Below are positions 11,553-24,484 of a DNA stretch of 64,000 nucleotides, piece by piece. Below the pieces are notes generated by a model, which saw nothing but the letters and a program-made list of their open reading frames with translations, was not told where the DNA came from and ran no database searches. The position numbers were made by a program, and so were the translations under genes. The DNA lies in NCBI RefSeq assembly GCF_010389155.1, contig NC_057768.1:47285633-47349632 (forward strand), read 5' to 3'. Each line of letters opens with the position of its first letter. Positions within the stretch are counted from its first letter, which is position 1. Source of the stretch: Erigeron canadensis (lineage: Eukaryota > Streptophyta > Magnoliopsida > Asterales > Asteraceae).

Positions 11553-12726
11553 CCTACATTCTTCCAAAGTTGAGGTAGTGGAACTATCATCTTCAAAATA
11601 AGCATTCAACCATATGAAGTAGAAAAATATTTTGTCTTCACCAATGATGCAGTTAGAAGCGCATTCAAATTCAAATGGCTCGAGAACAAATGATCAATCA
11701 AAGACCGAAAACCATTGACAAAACGTCAATTCTCTTATAACTCAAAACTAATCAACTGAATTTTACAATAACCAAAATCCTTATTTATACTAATCCTAAC
11801 ACCCCTAAAATAAGAAACAAATCAATCCATACTTATCATAATAAATAAAAAAAATAACTTATAAAAATAAAATATAACTTATTAAAAAAAAAGATAATCT
11901 AAATTAACCGCATTGTGGGTTGGGTCGGGTTGGGTCACGGGTCTCCTGCATCAACCAAATTTACCCGTATGATAATATCTTAAGGATATCAGACATTTTT
12001 CGTGAAACATGAATAAAGTAGTTACGCTAAGTTCAATGATTAAAATTGGTAGGAGGAATATATATCAATAATATCACAGAGCAAGAAAAGGAAGAATGGG
12101 TAAAATAAAGGACTGGCACTAATCTATACTATGAGCCCCTACTCTTTAAGATTCATCGAGGAACTTAGACAGAACAATAGCAATAATTCTAGCATAGTAA
12201 CCTTACCTACAGGATACTAAACACAGGCATCAATGAGAAGTATGAAAGATGAATGAACCCTTTGGTTGTCTTATTATGCAGTAGATAATTGTTTCATTAC
12301 CTTGTTTCTTGTCTCTCCATCCCTTTATAGTACCCGCCAGCAAAAAACAAGTATGATGTCTAGTCAACGATGGCTTCTCTCAGGCAATATGATGTCTGCA
12401 GCATCTTAAGATGCCACTAAATTATCATGTCTCTTTCAAATTTATCAAGACGATTTCAGTATCCATCATTCGATCAGGGTATCTGTTACCCGTGAAGAAA
12501 GTAGTGAAAGAGGGAGCAGTACTTGACTTCAACAGTCCAAAAGAAAGTATTATGCACCTCTTTCCGCCACTGCAAGCATGCTAGATTCGATCTCACACCA
12601 CTTGTCAGGTAGACTTGACCTTTTCCCCATCTAATCATCATTTTATAGCTATACTTGAATTTTTCTTTGATTCTAAATAACTGAATTTTCATATAAGCTC
12701 CTTAAACAACCATGCATTATCAATAA
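11553..12726. other. Intergenic, downstream of PPR gene
   Basis: AT-rich DNA with no coding signal. It includes the 3' flank of the minus-strand PPR gene. A short GC-richer patch (GGGTTGGGTCGGGTTGGG near 11921-11938) was noted without a role. Confidence 0.45.
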
Positions 12727-14628
12727 TTAAGGAATCATATTTCTGTATGACATTTTCACTTGAACACCCATATCACTCAACATGGAGTACATTAATTTCC
12801 TCTTATGGAAGGAAGGCCCTCGTTCAACTGATTTATCATCAGAAATTTCTGGATAAACTAGGCTCGATCCTGCAAACTTATGTAACCCCTTTTCCGTCAT
12901 CATCTCTCTCACATTTTCAACATCATCCCATCTTTCTCCAGCAGCATATATGTTTGATAACAACACGTATGGCCCAACATCACTCGGTTCCAATTCAATA
13001 AGCCGCTTGGCCACCAATTCCCCTAATTCTAGATTTGAGTGGGTCCTACAAGCCGATAGTAAGGCTCCCCACAAGGCCGGGCCTGTTCCCAACAGCACAT
13101 TCTTGATCATCTCCGCGGAATCTTTCATCAATCCAGCGCGTGAAAGGAGGTCCACCATACAACCATAGTGCTCGATCTTTGGCTCAATCATATAAACTCT
13201 TTGCATCAGGTCAAAATACCACCACCCCTCCAAGACCATCCCTGCATGTGTACATGCACTAAGAATGCACACAAAAGTAGCATCATTTGGCACTAATTCA
13301 CTTTTCTCCAATTCTAAGAAAATTTCTAAAGCCTTCTCCCCATGCCCAAGCATTCCATATCCCATTATCATCGAATTCCACGATACTATAGTTTTCTCTG
13401 GCATTTCGTCAAAAACTTGTTTAGCCAAATCCATAGCCCCACATTTAGCATACATTGTTAACAAAGCAGTTGAAAGCAACACATCCATTATAATTGTATT
13501 CTTGTTGTTCTTAATATAAGAATGGACCCATTTGCCCTTATCAAGTCTTCCCAAGTGTGCACAAGCAGTCAACACACTCATAACAGTTGCTTCATTTGCC
13601 TTTACACCTTTTTCCTCTAGCATATCATCAAAAAGCCTCAAACACTCATCGTGCTTTTTACACCGCACATAAAGAGCTAGCAAAGTGTTCCAAGAAATAA
13701 CATTTCGGCGTGGCATCCAATCAAATAATTTCCGAGCAAACTCAACATTTCCAATCTTGGCATACCCGTCAATTAAACAATTCCAAGAAACAATATCTCT
13801 ACAAGGCATCTTATCAAACAACTCTTGTGCCACCACCATATCCCCAATCCACACATACCCAGAAATCATAGAATTCCAACTAAACACATCTCTTTCCGGC
13901 ATTTCATCAAACAACTCGCGTGCAAAAACAACCATCCCATTCTTAACATATCCATCAATCATCGAATTCCATGTCACCATATCCATCTCCAAACTCAACC
14001 CAAACACCATTTCCGCATCCTTTATCTTCCCACAAACCGCATACATATGAATTAAAGAATTCCTAACATACAAATCCAACTCAAACCCGTCTTTCACGAC
14101 ACGGTTATGAACCTTTTCCCCTTCTTTAACCAACCCCAAGTCACCACAAACCTTAACAACCAAAGGGTAAGTAAAATGGTTCGAGGGTACGAACCCCTGA
14201 ACCATTTCTTGATTATAAAACGCCAAAGCTTGAACCTTTTTATCAGAATTAACTAACCCTCTAATAATAGTATTACATATAAAAGAATCAGGGTAATCTA
14301 AACAATTAAAAAGTTTAACAGCATGAGCAACAGTATGTGGTAAAGAAGATAGCTTTTTAATAACTCGACTCATTGCGAAAGAATGCTGAAAAAGATCTGA
14401 AACAATGAGTTGTGCGTGTACTTGATTGAATTGTCTTAAATTGTTGATTGAACATGATTCTAGTTTGCTTAAAATGGGGTGGTTTAAGGTTAAAATGGGT
14501 TCTATCTCATCGATATCGTGCCAGAGCTTCGGTGAGGATCTAAAGGCAAGATTTTTATGGATTTCACGAAATTTTTCAATGGGTTTTGAGAGTTTAGGTA
14601 TCATCTTCATCTTCTTGCCAGAAGCCAT
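12727..14628 (-). CDS. Pentatricopeptide repeat protein, PLS class with E-type tail, intronless
   Basis: A single 633-residue exon. PPR proteins of this class bind organellar RNA base by base, usually for C-to-U editing or other RNA steps, in mitochondria or plastids. The repeats are clear: DVFSWNSMISGYVWIGDM, DIVSWNCLIDGYAKIGNV, NVISWNTLLALYVRC, KTIVSWNSMIMGYGMLG, with ARELFDEMP-type links, and the L/S motif CVILSACTHAG-like segment. The tail has the E-domain signature WGALLSACRTHSNLELGE and GPYVLLSNIYAAGERW. A short E+-like end follows and there is no DYW deaminase, so an editing role would need a partner. The start is the first ATG of the frame, at 14628; the frame runs on upstream but has no ATG. 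The N terminus is basic and may be an organelle signal. The RNA target is unknown. Confidence 0.92.
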   Translation of the reverse strand: MASGKKMKMIPKLSKPIEKFREIHKNLAFRSSPKLWHDIDEIEPILTLNHPILSKLESCSINNLRQFNQVHAQLIVSDLFQHSFAMSRVIKKLSSLPHTVAHAVKLFNCLDYPDSFICNTIIRGLVNSDKKVQALAFYNQEMVQGFVPSNHFTYPLVVKVCGDLGLVKEGEKVHNRVVKDGFELDLYVRNSLIHMYAVCGKIKDAEMVFGLSLEMDMVTWNSMIDGYVKNGMVVFARELFDEMPERDVFSWNSMISGYVWIGDMVVAQELFDKMPCRDIVSWNCLIDGYAKIGNVEFARKLFDWMPRRNVISWNTLLALYVRCKKHDECLRLFDDMLEEKGVKANEATVMSVLTACAHLGRLDKGKWVHSYIKNNKNTIIMDVLLSTALLTMYAKCGAMDLAKQVFDEMPEKTIVSWNSMIMGYGMLGHGEKALEIFLELEKSELVPNDATFVCILSACTHAGMVLEGWWYFDLMQRVYMIEPKIEHYGCMVDLLSRAGLMKDSAEMIKNVLLGTGPALWGALLSACRTHSNLELGELVAKRLIELEPSDVGPYVLLSNIYAAGERWDDVENVREMMTEKGLHKFAGSSLVYPEISDDKSVERGPSFHKRKLMYSMLSDMGVQVKMSYRNMIP

Positions 14629-15154
14629 TGTTTGTATGTTTGTTTGGTTGGTTTTTGTCTTGTGTTTTCTGTTTGGAGATTTTACCCTCCCTACATTCTC
14701 TTCTGCTTTATATTTGAAATTACTCAACGAGTACTATTTTATATTTTATCGTGTCAAATACTTCCTGACGATTCTGTAGAATCTGGCGATTTTCTATTTC
14801 AGATTTTACATAAACATAGCATCACTTAGCAACTAGCATGACTTGATGTTCATACAATAACATATATCAGCATAGAGTATTAGAATGGTTTTAAAACTTA
14901 AGCAACATGAATGGTTATTTTGTCTACTCAACTAAGATGGGGTCAATATCGTCATTCAAATCCCGGTTACTAAAATCATATAAACGACTACGTCTAATGC
15001 CACATTACCGGTACATACAATAAATATTACAATAACCAAGATTTAAAAGTTAAATACCAATCATAAACACAAAGTTAGATACCTACCATAAACACTTTTA
15101 ATCGGGTACACACGATAGAGATTTCATATTTGTGTATAGTTAAAGAAAAGAAAA
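14629..15154. other. Intergenic, PPR promoter side
   Basis: Holds the 5' flank of the minus-strand PPR gene. No clear promoter element or repeat was recognised. Confidence 0.4.
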
Positions 15155-15307
15155 TATGAGTCTGTTAGGCACTTAAGTTGGGTGAAAAACTTCTCACATA
15201 CCTTTTTTTAAATCATAAAATCACATGGACCAAGCATTTGTTCATAATATTAAAATCTTAATATGTGAGGGATTTTTCACATAAGTTTAGTGCATAACAG
15301 CCTCATA
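15155..15307. mobile_element. Short inverted-repeat transposon (MITE)
   Basis: About 150 bp bounded by inverted repeats of ~45 bp. The left arm TATGAGTCTGTTAGGCACTT matches the reverse complement of the right end, TATGAGGCTGTTATGCACTA, and both continue into a GTGAAAAA..TCACATA region. The internal part has no coding capacity. TA at the ends may be the target duplication; the superfamily is not certain. Confidence 0.68.
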
Positions 15308-15357
15308 CTCACTTTTCTCGTATAGTTATCTCATACTCACTTTTCTCGTATAGTTAT
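15302..15357 (+). repeat. 28-bp perfect tandem duplication
   Basis: CTCATACTCACTTTTCTCGT plus TATAGTTAT (28 bp) occurs twice in direct succession, 15302-15329 and 15330-15357, without mismatch. It overlaps the right edge of the MITE, so it may be tied to repair after transposition (inference). Confidence 0.85.
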
Positions 15358-15951
15358 TATATTGAGACCTTTCTCCCTATCATCATAAACCATAACTGAT
15401 AAGACATCTACAACGAAATATAAAAATTTTGTTCAAATTAGAACACATATTCGAAGCATGATTGAATTATTGTTTTAAACCAAACTTTAATGTTATACGA
15501 GTATACTGTTTGTTAGTTGGCTTTGTTATTTCTCTAGAACTATTGTCTACAAAATCCAATTTATATATTGTTTCAAATTATACAAAGCCAAAAGCATAAT
15601 CAACATTTTAAAAAACACAACTTTAGCAAGTTTTAGATCCAAACCCAACACTACACATAAATTGGATTTTTAGATCCAAACCCAGCGCTACACGATTAGT
15701 TGATTACTACCCATTTGGATAGAAATCAAACCCGACTGGTCACGACATTTAAAACATCTCCGTTACCATAAATCCACCAAAAATCGACACAAACAAGATT
15801 GCAAATAAAGAGGGTAATCTTGATTCATAACTCGATCAACATAGACAATTATTGCAAAAATATCATTGGCTACGAATAGCCTAGAAGAGGCTTCAATCCT
15901 ACTCATTTACCATTCTAAACCATCAAAATATCTTCCATCTTATTTCCCTAC

Positions 15952-18900
15952 CTATGACATTTCTCGAAATCTAGCAAGAGCTTTCTTTTGAATCAAAGTT
16001 CGGTAGCTATCACCAGCTTGCACCTCAAGACTAGGATCCAACTTTTTGGGCTGACTTCCAAGTCCTGCTCTCTTTTCTGTTGCTTGCGCTTGCACAGGCT
16101 CAACCATGCCACTCCCATCTTTTCCTAGCCCCTATACATCAAATCACCAGCCAAAAACAGAAAACAATAATCCCCCAATTTGATGTCAAAAACTTTGAAC
16201 AGAATCTTTAAAAACATTACCGAGTTGTCTGCCAATGTATAAATGTAGTTATGGTTTTAGGGTTGTTTTGGTCACATCACCAATAATTCACTCATTCGTA
16301 ACATCTTGCTAGCTTTTATATATACATATAAAATATTATATGTATATGTGGACAAGAAAGCAAATTCCTACAGAGGTTATTCACTTTAAGACTGACAAGT
16401 TGCTACAGAAAAGGTTTATTAACCGTCTTGAAAGGTGAGATTTCATTATTGATCCCAAGGATGATAAAAGAGACGGGGCACGCGAACACAGGTTTGGATC
16501 ATGACGGAAGAATTTCTTATACATAAAAAATGAGTTAAGCAGTGTCAAGTTGATGCGAGACACTTTTTGTATAATTGTTTCTAGAAATAATTTTGGTCAC
16601 TTGATCCAAATAATAAGTTAATATTTTATCATAACAAATTAGGACGTAGTTATGCAAAGAGATTAAGCGGATTAACCCTAAGTAAACAGGTCAAACTCAT
16701 CCTTAATATTTATTTTATGTAAGAATAAATTGTGGAATGGCCACCCACGATATGATTAGTTATAAATGGAGATAATGTAACAAATTGCATTGATTTATGC
16801 GATCAAAGTTACTAAGATGTATATAATGAAAGGGTATTGGTCCGTATAACAGTTAACTTAATCTGGAATGTAAAGTAAAGGGAAGAGTTAACAGAATTAC
16901 CAAGCCTTCTTGCCAACCCATGTTGCGAAGCATCCGATTGCCAACATTAGTCTCATCAATTGCCTTCTCGGCTGTAATTACCTCATAGCTTTGGCTACTG
17001 CTATTGCCCTCTCCGGCTCCACGTCCTCCAACACCAGGAGGGAAAGGCATAGAATCCATCCCACCCCTTTTCAATCCCAAATCTCGATCTTACCGGTTCA
17101 CAAAGGATGAAAACAAAGGATTTCCGAACAAGTCAATATAGGAAAAATAATACTCATAACATTTAAGATTAGCAACGGCCCATCAACACTCTTTTGTGCT
17201 TTTAGATCTCCCTTATTATTTCTCAGAAAAATGGGTGACTATCAAGAGCAAGTATAGTCCTTTTTGTATTTAAAAACAATTCAGAAACAGTTGAGATGCT
17301 TACTTGGATCCCCAGCCCCTAAATCAGATAGACCATCCCCAAAAGAAGATGAACCATATAAACTCCTCCGTTCTGCAGCTCGATCCCGATAGGTAGTATG
17401 AGGCTGCTCTTTGATGGAAGATGCTGACTGCGCAGGCAACTCAGAAAACCGTCTCTTACCACTAACAGAAGGTGCTGGTGGTGTGTAAGAACCTAGAGCA
17501 GATGCATCTGTCCTGAAGGGCACTGCAGAATTGCGTACTTCTGTGACCATTGATGATCCCATAGGCACATTCGTCGATGATCCCACATAACCAGTATCTG
17601 ATTTCACCACTCCTCTACCAGATCCCCTAATTACGCCTCTTAGAGTTCCTCCAGATATGTTACCTGCAGGCCTGGGCATATCTTGTGAATCTAGGCTAAC
17701 CACCTGAATAGAAGTGTTCACAGAAATTGCTGGACCTATGTTGTCTTTTACTACTTTGCCCTTTGTTAATGGTACAACAGGGTTAGATTTTTCTTCTGCG
17801 GAAGCAGATGGCTGGTTGTCATCAAGAGCTACTCGTGGTGCTTGACTCTCGTGACTCCTTTGCTTCCACATGGACAATACGTTACTCATTTTCTTCTTGC
17901 TGGCCAGTATGCTACTCTTTGAAGCGAGCCTTATTTCTTTCATTTTTTCTTTCTCCTTTTTTTCTGCTGCTATGGCTGCTGCAGCAGCAGCCTGAACAGC
18001 ATCCGGTAAGGAAGTAGTTTTGTCATTTGATGTTATTGTAGCAGCTGGTGCAGATATAACCACTTTTCTAGTATTGGAAGCATCAGATGCTTTTGAAGGT
18101 TCCGTCTCTTTTCCAGGTGCTATACCATTTTGATCATTACATGCGACATATTGTTGACTTTGGTTATCAAAAGTATACCATATTCCATTATTACCATCAT
18201 AGTACAGACCTGCACGAGTAACATAATCACACGTTAAACAATGGGTCAATAATGTGATAATCATCACAAATAAAAGCAAATAGGAAAATAACCTGTATTT
18301 CCATCATAATAGAACCCAGAAGCAGCATCGTAGTAATAGCCAGATGCTTCATCCCACACAAAACCAGACTGTGGAGCTAAAGCATCCTTTGGATCTCCAC
18401 CCTGTTCTTGATTGTCATTAGGTTGTTTGTCATCTGGATTATACTCTTTTGGGGCCCATCCAACAGCATCATACTACATAATATCAGACAAACCATTAAT
18501 AATAAAATGAAGTGGTAGTTAAGGTACATGTGTTTGTTTCGTAACTCTTTTTATCTCATGCCAATTATCTTAAAAAATACTACCTGCTGAGAAAATGCTG
18601 CAGCCTCAATCGCCGCGGCGGCAAGACTGCTTGATTGAGAAGAGGATGCACCAGATCCTGGCCCAAGAATGCTTTTTGCATATGCCACTCGCAAAATTTG
18701 GCCATTTTTTTCCAAAGTTGTCCCATTTGTTGCCTCGAGAGATTTAGTGGCATCAGCAACCTAAGATAGAGAGTGATGATTCTTTAGCATGGGGAGATAT
18801 CATTGATGCTTTTTCTGCAATATAAACTTACATATAAATGAACTTACAGAATGAAAATGTAGGAATGCAAATCCCCTTGAAACATGAGTAAATTTGTCTC

Positions 18901-21210
18901 TGACAAGTCGAAGATCCTGCAAATGCATTATTAGTATTCAATTATTCATTACAACTTTTGATACACTGAAGCAAAAAAACAATTTGTACCTTAATTGGAG
19001 CATGCTTAGAAAACTCGTACCGAAGCATTTCCTCGTCAGCATTTTCGTCCAATCCTCTCACAACCAAAACATGGGTGGGACCTGAAACTCCATCAGGTTA
19101 AAACAGCAATGCATAAGGCCAGTGTGTTACTTTGACAAGGTGAAGAAACTAACCTGTCTCCCCTTTCTTACCAAATGAAGCAGAATTTGATGATGTCATG
19201 TCTGCTGGAGGAGCATCGTCTGTCCTAGCTTCATTACACTGATTTGAAACAATGATGTAAGAATAAAAGTCACATAGATTGTCTCAAATGTCAAAATTAT
19301 AAACTTCAACTTTTCAACAGAAAGTCATCGAATGAAAAGAACACTGAATTGGGATAGCATAATCATATGAGGTATAAAAGAACACCTGAAAGCAAGATGT
19401 CCTCCGCGCAAAATTAACGCATCCACATATTGTACACATCCAATCAGATAGAAGTGTGGTACTTTTGTGGTTCATAGGTCCTGACCTTGATGGCCCGTCT
19501 GACCCAAAGTGTCCACCAGTTGGTTTACTACTGCCACAAAAATAACAAGTAAATAACAATGAACAATACATGCACTAAGAAAATTTTTAGAATAGTTCAA
19601 TAATTTTGAACTCGGTCATCAATTATGACTACACAAGGCACATGCATTTACCTGTACTCAAAGAATAGCTTCCTACCATCCACAACAAGGCCCTCATCTC
19701 CAACCTTCTCCATCATTGAACGTGCAGATCCCTAATTTACAGCAATAGATTCAGAGTTCCACACACATCAATTGGGTACCCTAAAATTGACACACAAAAA
19801 TGATACCATGGAAGGGAAATCTATAAATGCAAATCCACGAGAAGCGCCAGAATTTCTCTCCTTGATGACACGAACATGGCGAAGTGGTCCCCATTCAGCC
19901 TAATTAACCAAAAAAAGGAGTATGATACAACAAATTAAACAAAAAAATAGCATGCATTGCAAAGAGATAAGAAGAGTACAAGTATTTGATACAAATCTTC
20001 TTCGGTTGTCATTTGGGAAAGACCCTTCACAACAACAGTAGCAGATGGAGCCTAAAAAAAAAAAAAAAATTTAGAGTCATCACACTAAAAACCTAACAAG
20101 TTTAAAATGTGAATAGTCTTAACAAATAATGCATACCGAAGAATAATGGTCATGACGTTTTTCATCACGATCTCTTCTTCTATCTGACCTGTCATATCTA
20201 TCATCATCGTAACTGTCCTCTCGGTAACTTCGCCCATGACTACGACTTCGGGGAGATCTAGACCTAACACGGTCATCATTACCACGAGACCTGGAACGTT
20301 CATGCCTTGTGTATGGACTTTGGTCTCGTTCTCGACTCAGACCTTTCCTGTCCCGTTCTCGATCACGGGAATCACGTCTTCGCCAACTACCCTCCCGTCT
20401 GCCACCTCTGTCATTATCAGAATCATAGCTGTGCCTCCCATGATCATAATCTCCCTCACGGCTGTCCTCCCTACTATGAGAAACACGAGGCTTATAGTCA
20501 TAATCATCATATGCATATTCATCACGATCCCGTCCACCATATCTATGTGATCTCTCATATTCATGACCATCGTAGTAATCATTCTCACGATATTTTCCAG
20601 CTTCACGACCCGTATTCATTTCAGGATATGGATCAAAGTGGCGCCTTGAATCCCTATCAAGCGGATATTCATCCTCATACATTCGTCTTCTTGCTTGGGG
20701 CCAGCCTCCAACAGCCGGCGGAGGAAGAGGATAGTTCTCCCTCTCCAATTCATCTCGTTGGAATGTGTTTCTAGAATAGATGTCATCTCTTGGAATTCGT
20801 TCATCTAAATATCTCCTATCATCGTATGTATCAACCTCCCTGTCATTTTAATAAAACAAAGATGCAAAAAGAAAAAGAATGGTGATACAACAAATAGGAC
20901 AAATAGATACAGAATAGATGGAATTTGGTGGTAGAGACTAGAGAGAAGTAAAACTCACCGAAAATTTGGTTCATGAACTGCACCATACCGATCGAGGGCC
21001 TGTGGATTCAAGACAATAATGTGTGTCAGCAAGTTATAAGCATGGAACTAGAACTCAAATCGATTCCATATCCTGACTGTCCCATGGCTTTATCTCAGTC
21101 ACAAAAGCCCTAATATCTTTATATGATCCGATATATGTGATTAAAAGGAAAACCACAATTACGCTGTTATTTTCCCATCCATGCTGAAGACCATAGCGAC
21201 CCGGATCCAT
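15952..21210 (-). CDS. SUA: SUPPRESSOR OF ABI3-5-like splicing factor (RRM, RanBP2 finger, OCRE, G-patch)
   Basis: Fifteen coding exons, 5' to 3': 21210-21163, 20999-20959, 20839-20137, 20051-19980, 19899-19807, 19731-19652, 19530-19386, 19238-19154, 19081-18990, 18916-18848, 18760-18584, 18473-18293, 18209-17304, 17088-16901, 16131-15952. They give 1019 residues with all phases consistent. SUA, the plant relative of RBM5/RBM10, is a nuclear regulator of alternative splicing first known for ABI3 in seeds. Order: N-terminal Arg/Asp/Ser-rich region (30-264), RRM1 (265-346), RanBP2 finger WMCTICGCVNFARRTSCFQC (~376-396), RRM2 (~422-520), OCRE aromatic repeats DEASGYYYDAASGFYYDG (~571-620), G-patch RNMGWQEGLGLGKDGSG (~950-970). 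The start MDPGRYGLQHGW is the family N terminus. A 5' UTR exon ends at 22513 and a leader intron spans 21236-22512. Confidence 0.95.
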
Positions 21211-21235
21211 TTCGAATGACCAGTCAAAGTTACCC

Positions 21236-22512
21236 CTGCAAAGCTCTTGATGCTCTCTTACTGTATAAAATTTTTTTCCTGTAATGGATGCACAAACAGA
21301 GAGTCATGCTATGGTGAACTGAAACAACCTTCAAAACTTGGCCTCCCATTTTATTCGACTCCTCAAAAATCTATTTCTTCCCAGAAATAACCTTCTTCAA
21401 TTCTTATGATACACAAATTAAGTCCCTTGATAAGAAACCAGTAGAAAATAAATTTATGAACATATCTGCGTTTCTGATGAAAGCATACAGCAGATTTTAT
21501 AAGTACTAGTTCCAACTAAGTATAACCTTCCGTAACAGGATCAACACTTGCACAAAACTAATAAACTATAACATCCTCCTCGTGTAGAAAATGACTACTC
21601 GAACTAAAGCTCACGATAGAGAAAAAATGGGGCACTTGTAGAGGGGGCATAATCCCACTTTTAGTTAACAATTGTCCTAGATTCCTTTACTTTATTTGCA
21701 AATAACAACCCACTTCTACAAACGGGTCATCATCTTCTACTTAAATTATATTATATTATTACCCCTATAAAAACTGAACAAATGGGGCATCTTGTTTGGA
21801 TATTCATCCGAATATTCAATGAACGTGTAAATGGGAAGGGAAAACTAAAGCAATTGTGCTACTAGTGGTAAGTGGAAATCCCAAAACGTGAAATTATAAT
21901 TATAGGTGATACCCATTAGAGAATTGAAAGAACACTAAAACAGGGGCAAACAGAGAGGGTTCTGTTCAAGCTACCCAAGAAAAATTGAGACTGACTCTAA
22001 AAACCATTATATTTATCAAATACAAGTCCTAACAGGTACTCCCATGGTTGATTTCCTAGATGGGGGACTACAGGACCTATAAGGATAGCTTTTTATTTAT
22101 GAAAACAAAAGAAAATATATCTTAAAAGCTTAGAAACTGCAAATTTATATATTTTACATGCCTCAATCTCACACTTACAAATACAAAGTAAGAAAACTCA
22201 AAGATCTATATATACATTCACAGTTCATCAGTGTTGTCCCGACTTAATGCGCATCTAATCTAAAGCCATTAAATTTATCAAATGCAAGTCCTACAAATAA
22301 CTTGAAGTTTAAAACCTAAAAATAACTGATAACCCTAAAAACTAAATATATATATAACTAAAAATGAGGAGATGAATTGGGAAATATCTTGGATACACCT
22401 GTGAAAAATCCTGTTACAAAAGCCCTAGATATATTCAATTAGAAATCGATACAATCAATAACAATATTTATTAAAATATATATATAATAATAAAGAAGAG
22501 CAGAATTCTTAC
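21236..22512 (-). other. SUA leader intron and 5' UTR
   Basis: Minus-strand donor ACC|GTAAGAAT at 22512 and acceptor TTTGCAG|GGG at 21236 bound a 1.28-kb intron just before the SUA start codon. The upstream leader exon begins about 22.6 kb. The region has no coding signal. Leader introns of this size often raise expression in plants (known in general, inferred here). Confidence 0.65.
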
Positions 22513-22659
22513 GGTTGATTGGATCGCCGGTGGATACAGCAGATAGACGATAACGAAGCAGACTGTGTATGATATAATGGAATAATAAATAAAAGTATAT
22601 AAAATTGGAGATTAAAAGAAAATAAGATGAGAAGAAGATTCAATTAAAGACCTAGGCGC

Positions 22660-23125
22660 TTTTGAATTCAAATTGATCTTTTTGTGTATACGTTGTTTAT
22701 TATATGGATATGATTATATGAATGTGAATATAAATCAATGTTCGTATGTATATTGATGATGCAGGCAAGAAACCCTGTTTCTGTAATTAGGTTTCCTCGG
22801 ATGGAGTGTATTATGGGGTGAATGGCACCCCTAGTTTTTCAAGTAGGAATGATCGGGGTCGGGTCGAGATCGGGTTACGTAGTACCAAAACCAAACCCAG
22901 GCCCAGACCTGAACCCCATATTTTAAAGGATACTGGCTCAAGTCGAACCGAAAAACTGACAATCCACGGACCAAACCAAAACTGAATTCAAAGGTTATCT
23001 GCATTAAAAAATAAAAAAATTCGCTTTAGGTTTCGGTTTTAAGTAAAAACAGAACAACACTCACCCCAAATGTGTGCCATTAGTTACTGACACATATTTT
23101 AGGAACTAATATGTTTGGTGAGGGG
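22660..23125. other. SUA upstream flank with hAT-like fragment
   Basis: The stretch 22845-22930 (AGTAGGAATGATCGGGGTCGG followed by repeated CCC-A-A-ACC type motifs) resembles one end of the GC-rich hAT-like elements at 44.0-45.7 kb, but no matching second end was found. No gene seen. Confidence 0.35.
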
Positions 23126-24484
23126 TGTAACATTCGTGAAATTTGACCCGTTTGACTCTTATTAAACGTGATTTAACGTGATTATTTGATTCTCGAACCA
23201 TTGACCTAAACGTGTTGAATGATTAATTGTTTTAGTAGTTTAGGTAATTAATTCATTTAAAGTTGAATTAAAGACGTGCCTTTATGCTAAACGAGGTTAT
23301 GTGAATGTATTGGTCGAGTTAGAGCGTAAAACAATTTTTATGTTGATTAGAAACGTAATCGGGTGATCCATGGGTCGACCCATGAACCACCCATGACCCA
23401 ACTCTATCCTAAACCACCCAATCACACTCTTCCACTCTTTCCCTTCCACTCATTCAACCACCCAAACTCCTTTCCTTTCTCTCACCCTATTGAATGCAAG
23501 ACTTTTCCCTTCCCTCTCACAAAAATTCTTACACCAATCAATGTTGTCAAAGTTAGATTAGCATTAAATTCATCATCTGTATCACCATATAATCATCATA
23601 TCAAAAGGTCAACTCTTCAAGTGCAAGAATTCTTGATTTATAGCTAAATTTCGGATTTAATCATTTGGTGGAAGTTTTTGGTAAGTAAACTTGTCTTGAA
23701 TTTATCATCTCATATTTATAAACACATTTCTAATCATATATAATCATTATTGAGCCATTTTCCAAGTAAATTTAAATATGGGTCAAATTAGGGTTTCATT
23801 AGGGTTTGAGGTTGATTTGTAAGGATTTAATTATGGATTTGATGTTTTGTGACAAGATTATGATATGGGTTATGTTCAATGATGTTAAAATATGTTGATT
23901 TTTGCACAAAAATGTGTTTTGGAGCTTCCTTTGTCGACCATGGAGTCAAAAATCTGCCCATTAGGAGCACGGCCACTCAGACAGACGCTTAGTGCTTGTG
24001 GCCACAGTTTTCCCATAATACAGACGCTCACACGGCCGATCGTGCGAGCGGCCGCAGTTCTTCTGTTCTTTCCCCAACTTTTTCATTTGGTTATCGGTCG
24101 ACTTTTAATGATCCAAAACTTGTTTAATGGTCTTATATTAACATCCTAAGATCAACAAAATTGATTAAACACATTTCTAAACACTTTGTTTTTGGTGCTA
24201 AGTCATTGAACCACTTTTGACCAAATCCCTTCCTTTATCAATAAATGTTCTTGAATCACTTCTAAGACATCTCTGAGATTTAATTTAAGTTACATGCCAA
24301 CTATGAAACCCTAATTAGGGTTTAGCTTACCACGTAATAATGCATATATTATATATAATGGTAGGTTGTGGACACGTGGCGGACATTGAACATCTATAAA
24401 CTCACCTTAGCTCGATCTTAACTACTTTTGCCGACCAAGGTGAGTTTCGTAGCCCCTATGTTTACATTATTTGGGGTGGAAAGT

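Noticed and set aside
10981..11605. Two minus-strand frames of 89 and 95 codons
   Set aside because: They run through the two SINEs; Pol III boxes and target duplications explain the sequence better.
14629..14727. N-terminal extension of the PPR protein by 33 residues
   Set aside because: The frame is open but its first codon is TTG; the first ATG is at 14628.
20307..20774. 155-codon plus-strand frame rich in His and Asp
   Set aside because: Antisense reading of the Arg/Asp/Ser-rich exon of SUA; low-complexity mirror, not a gene.
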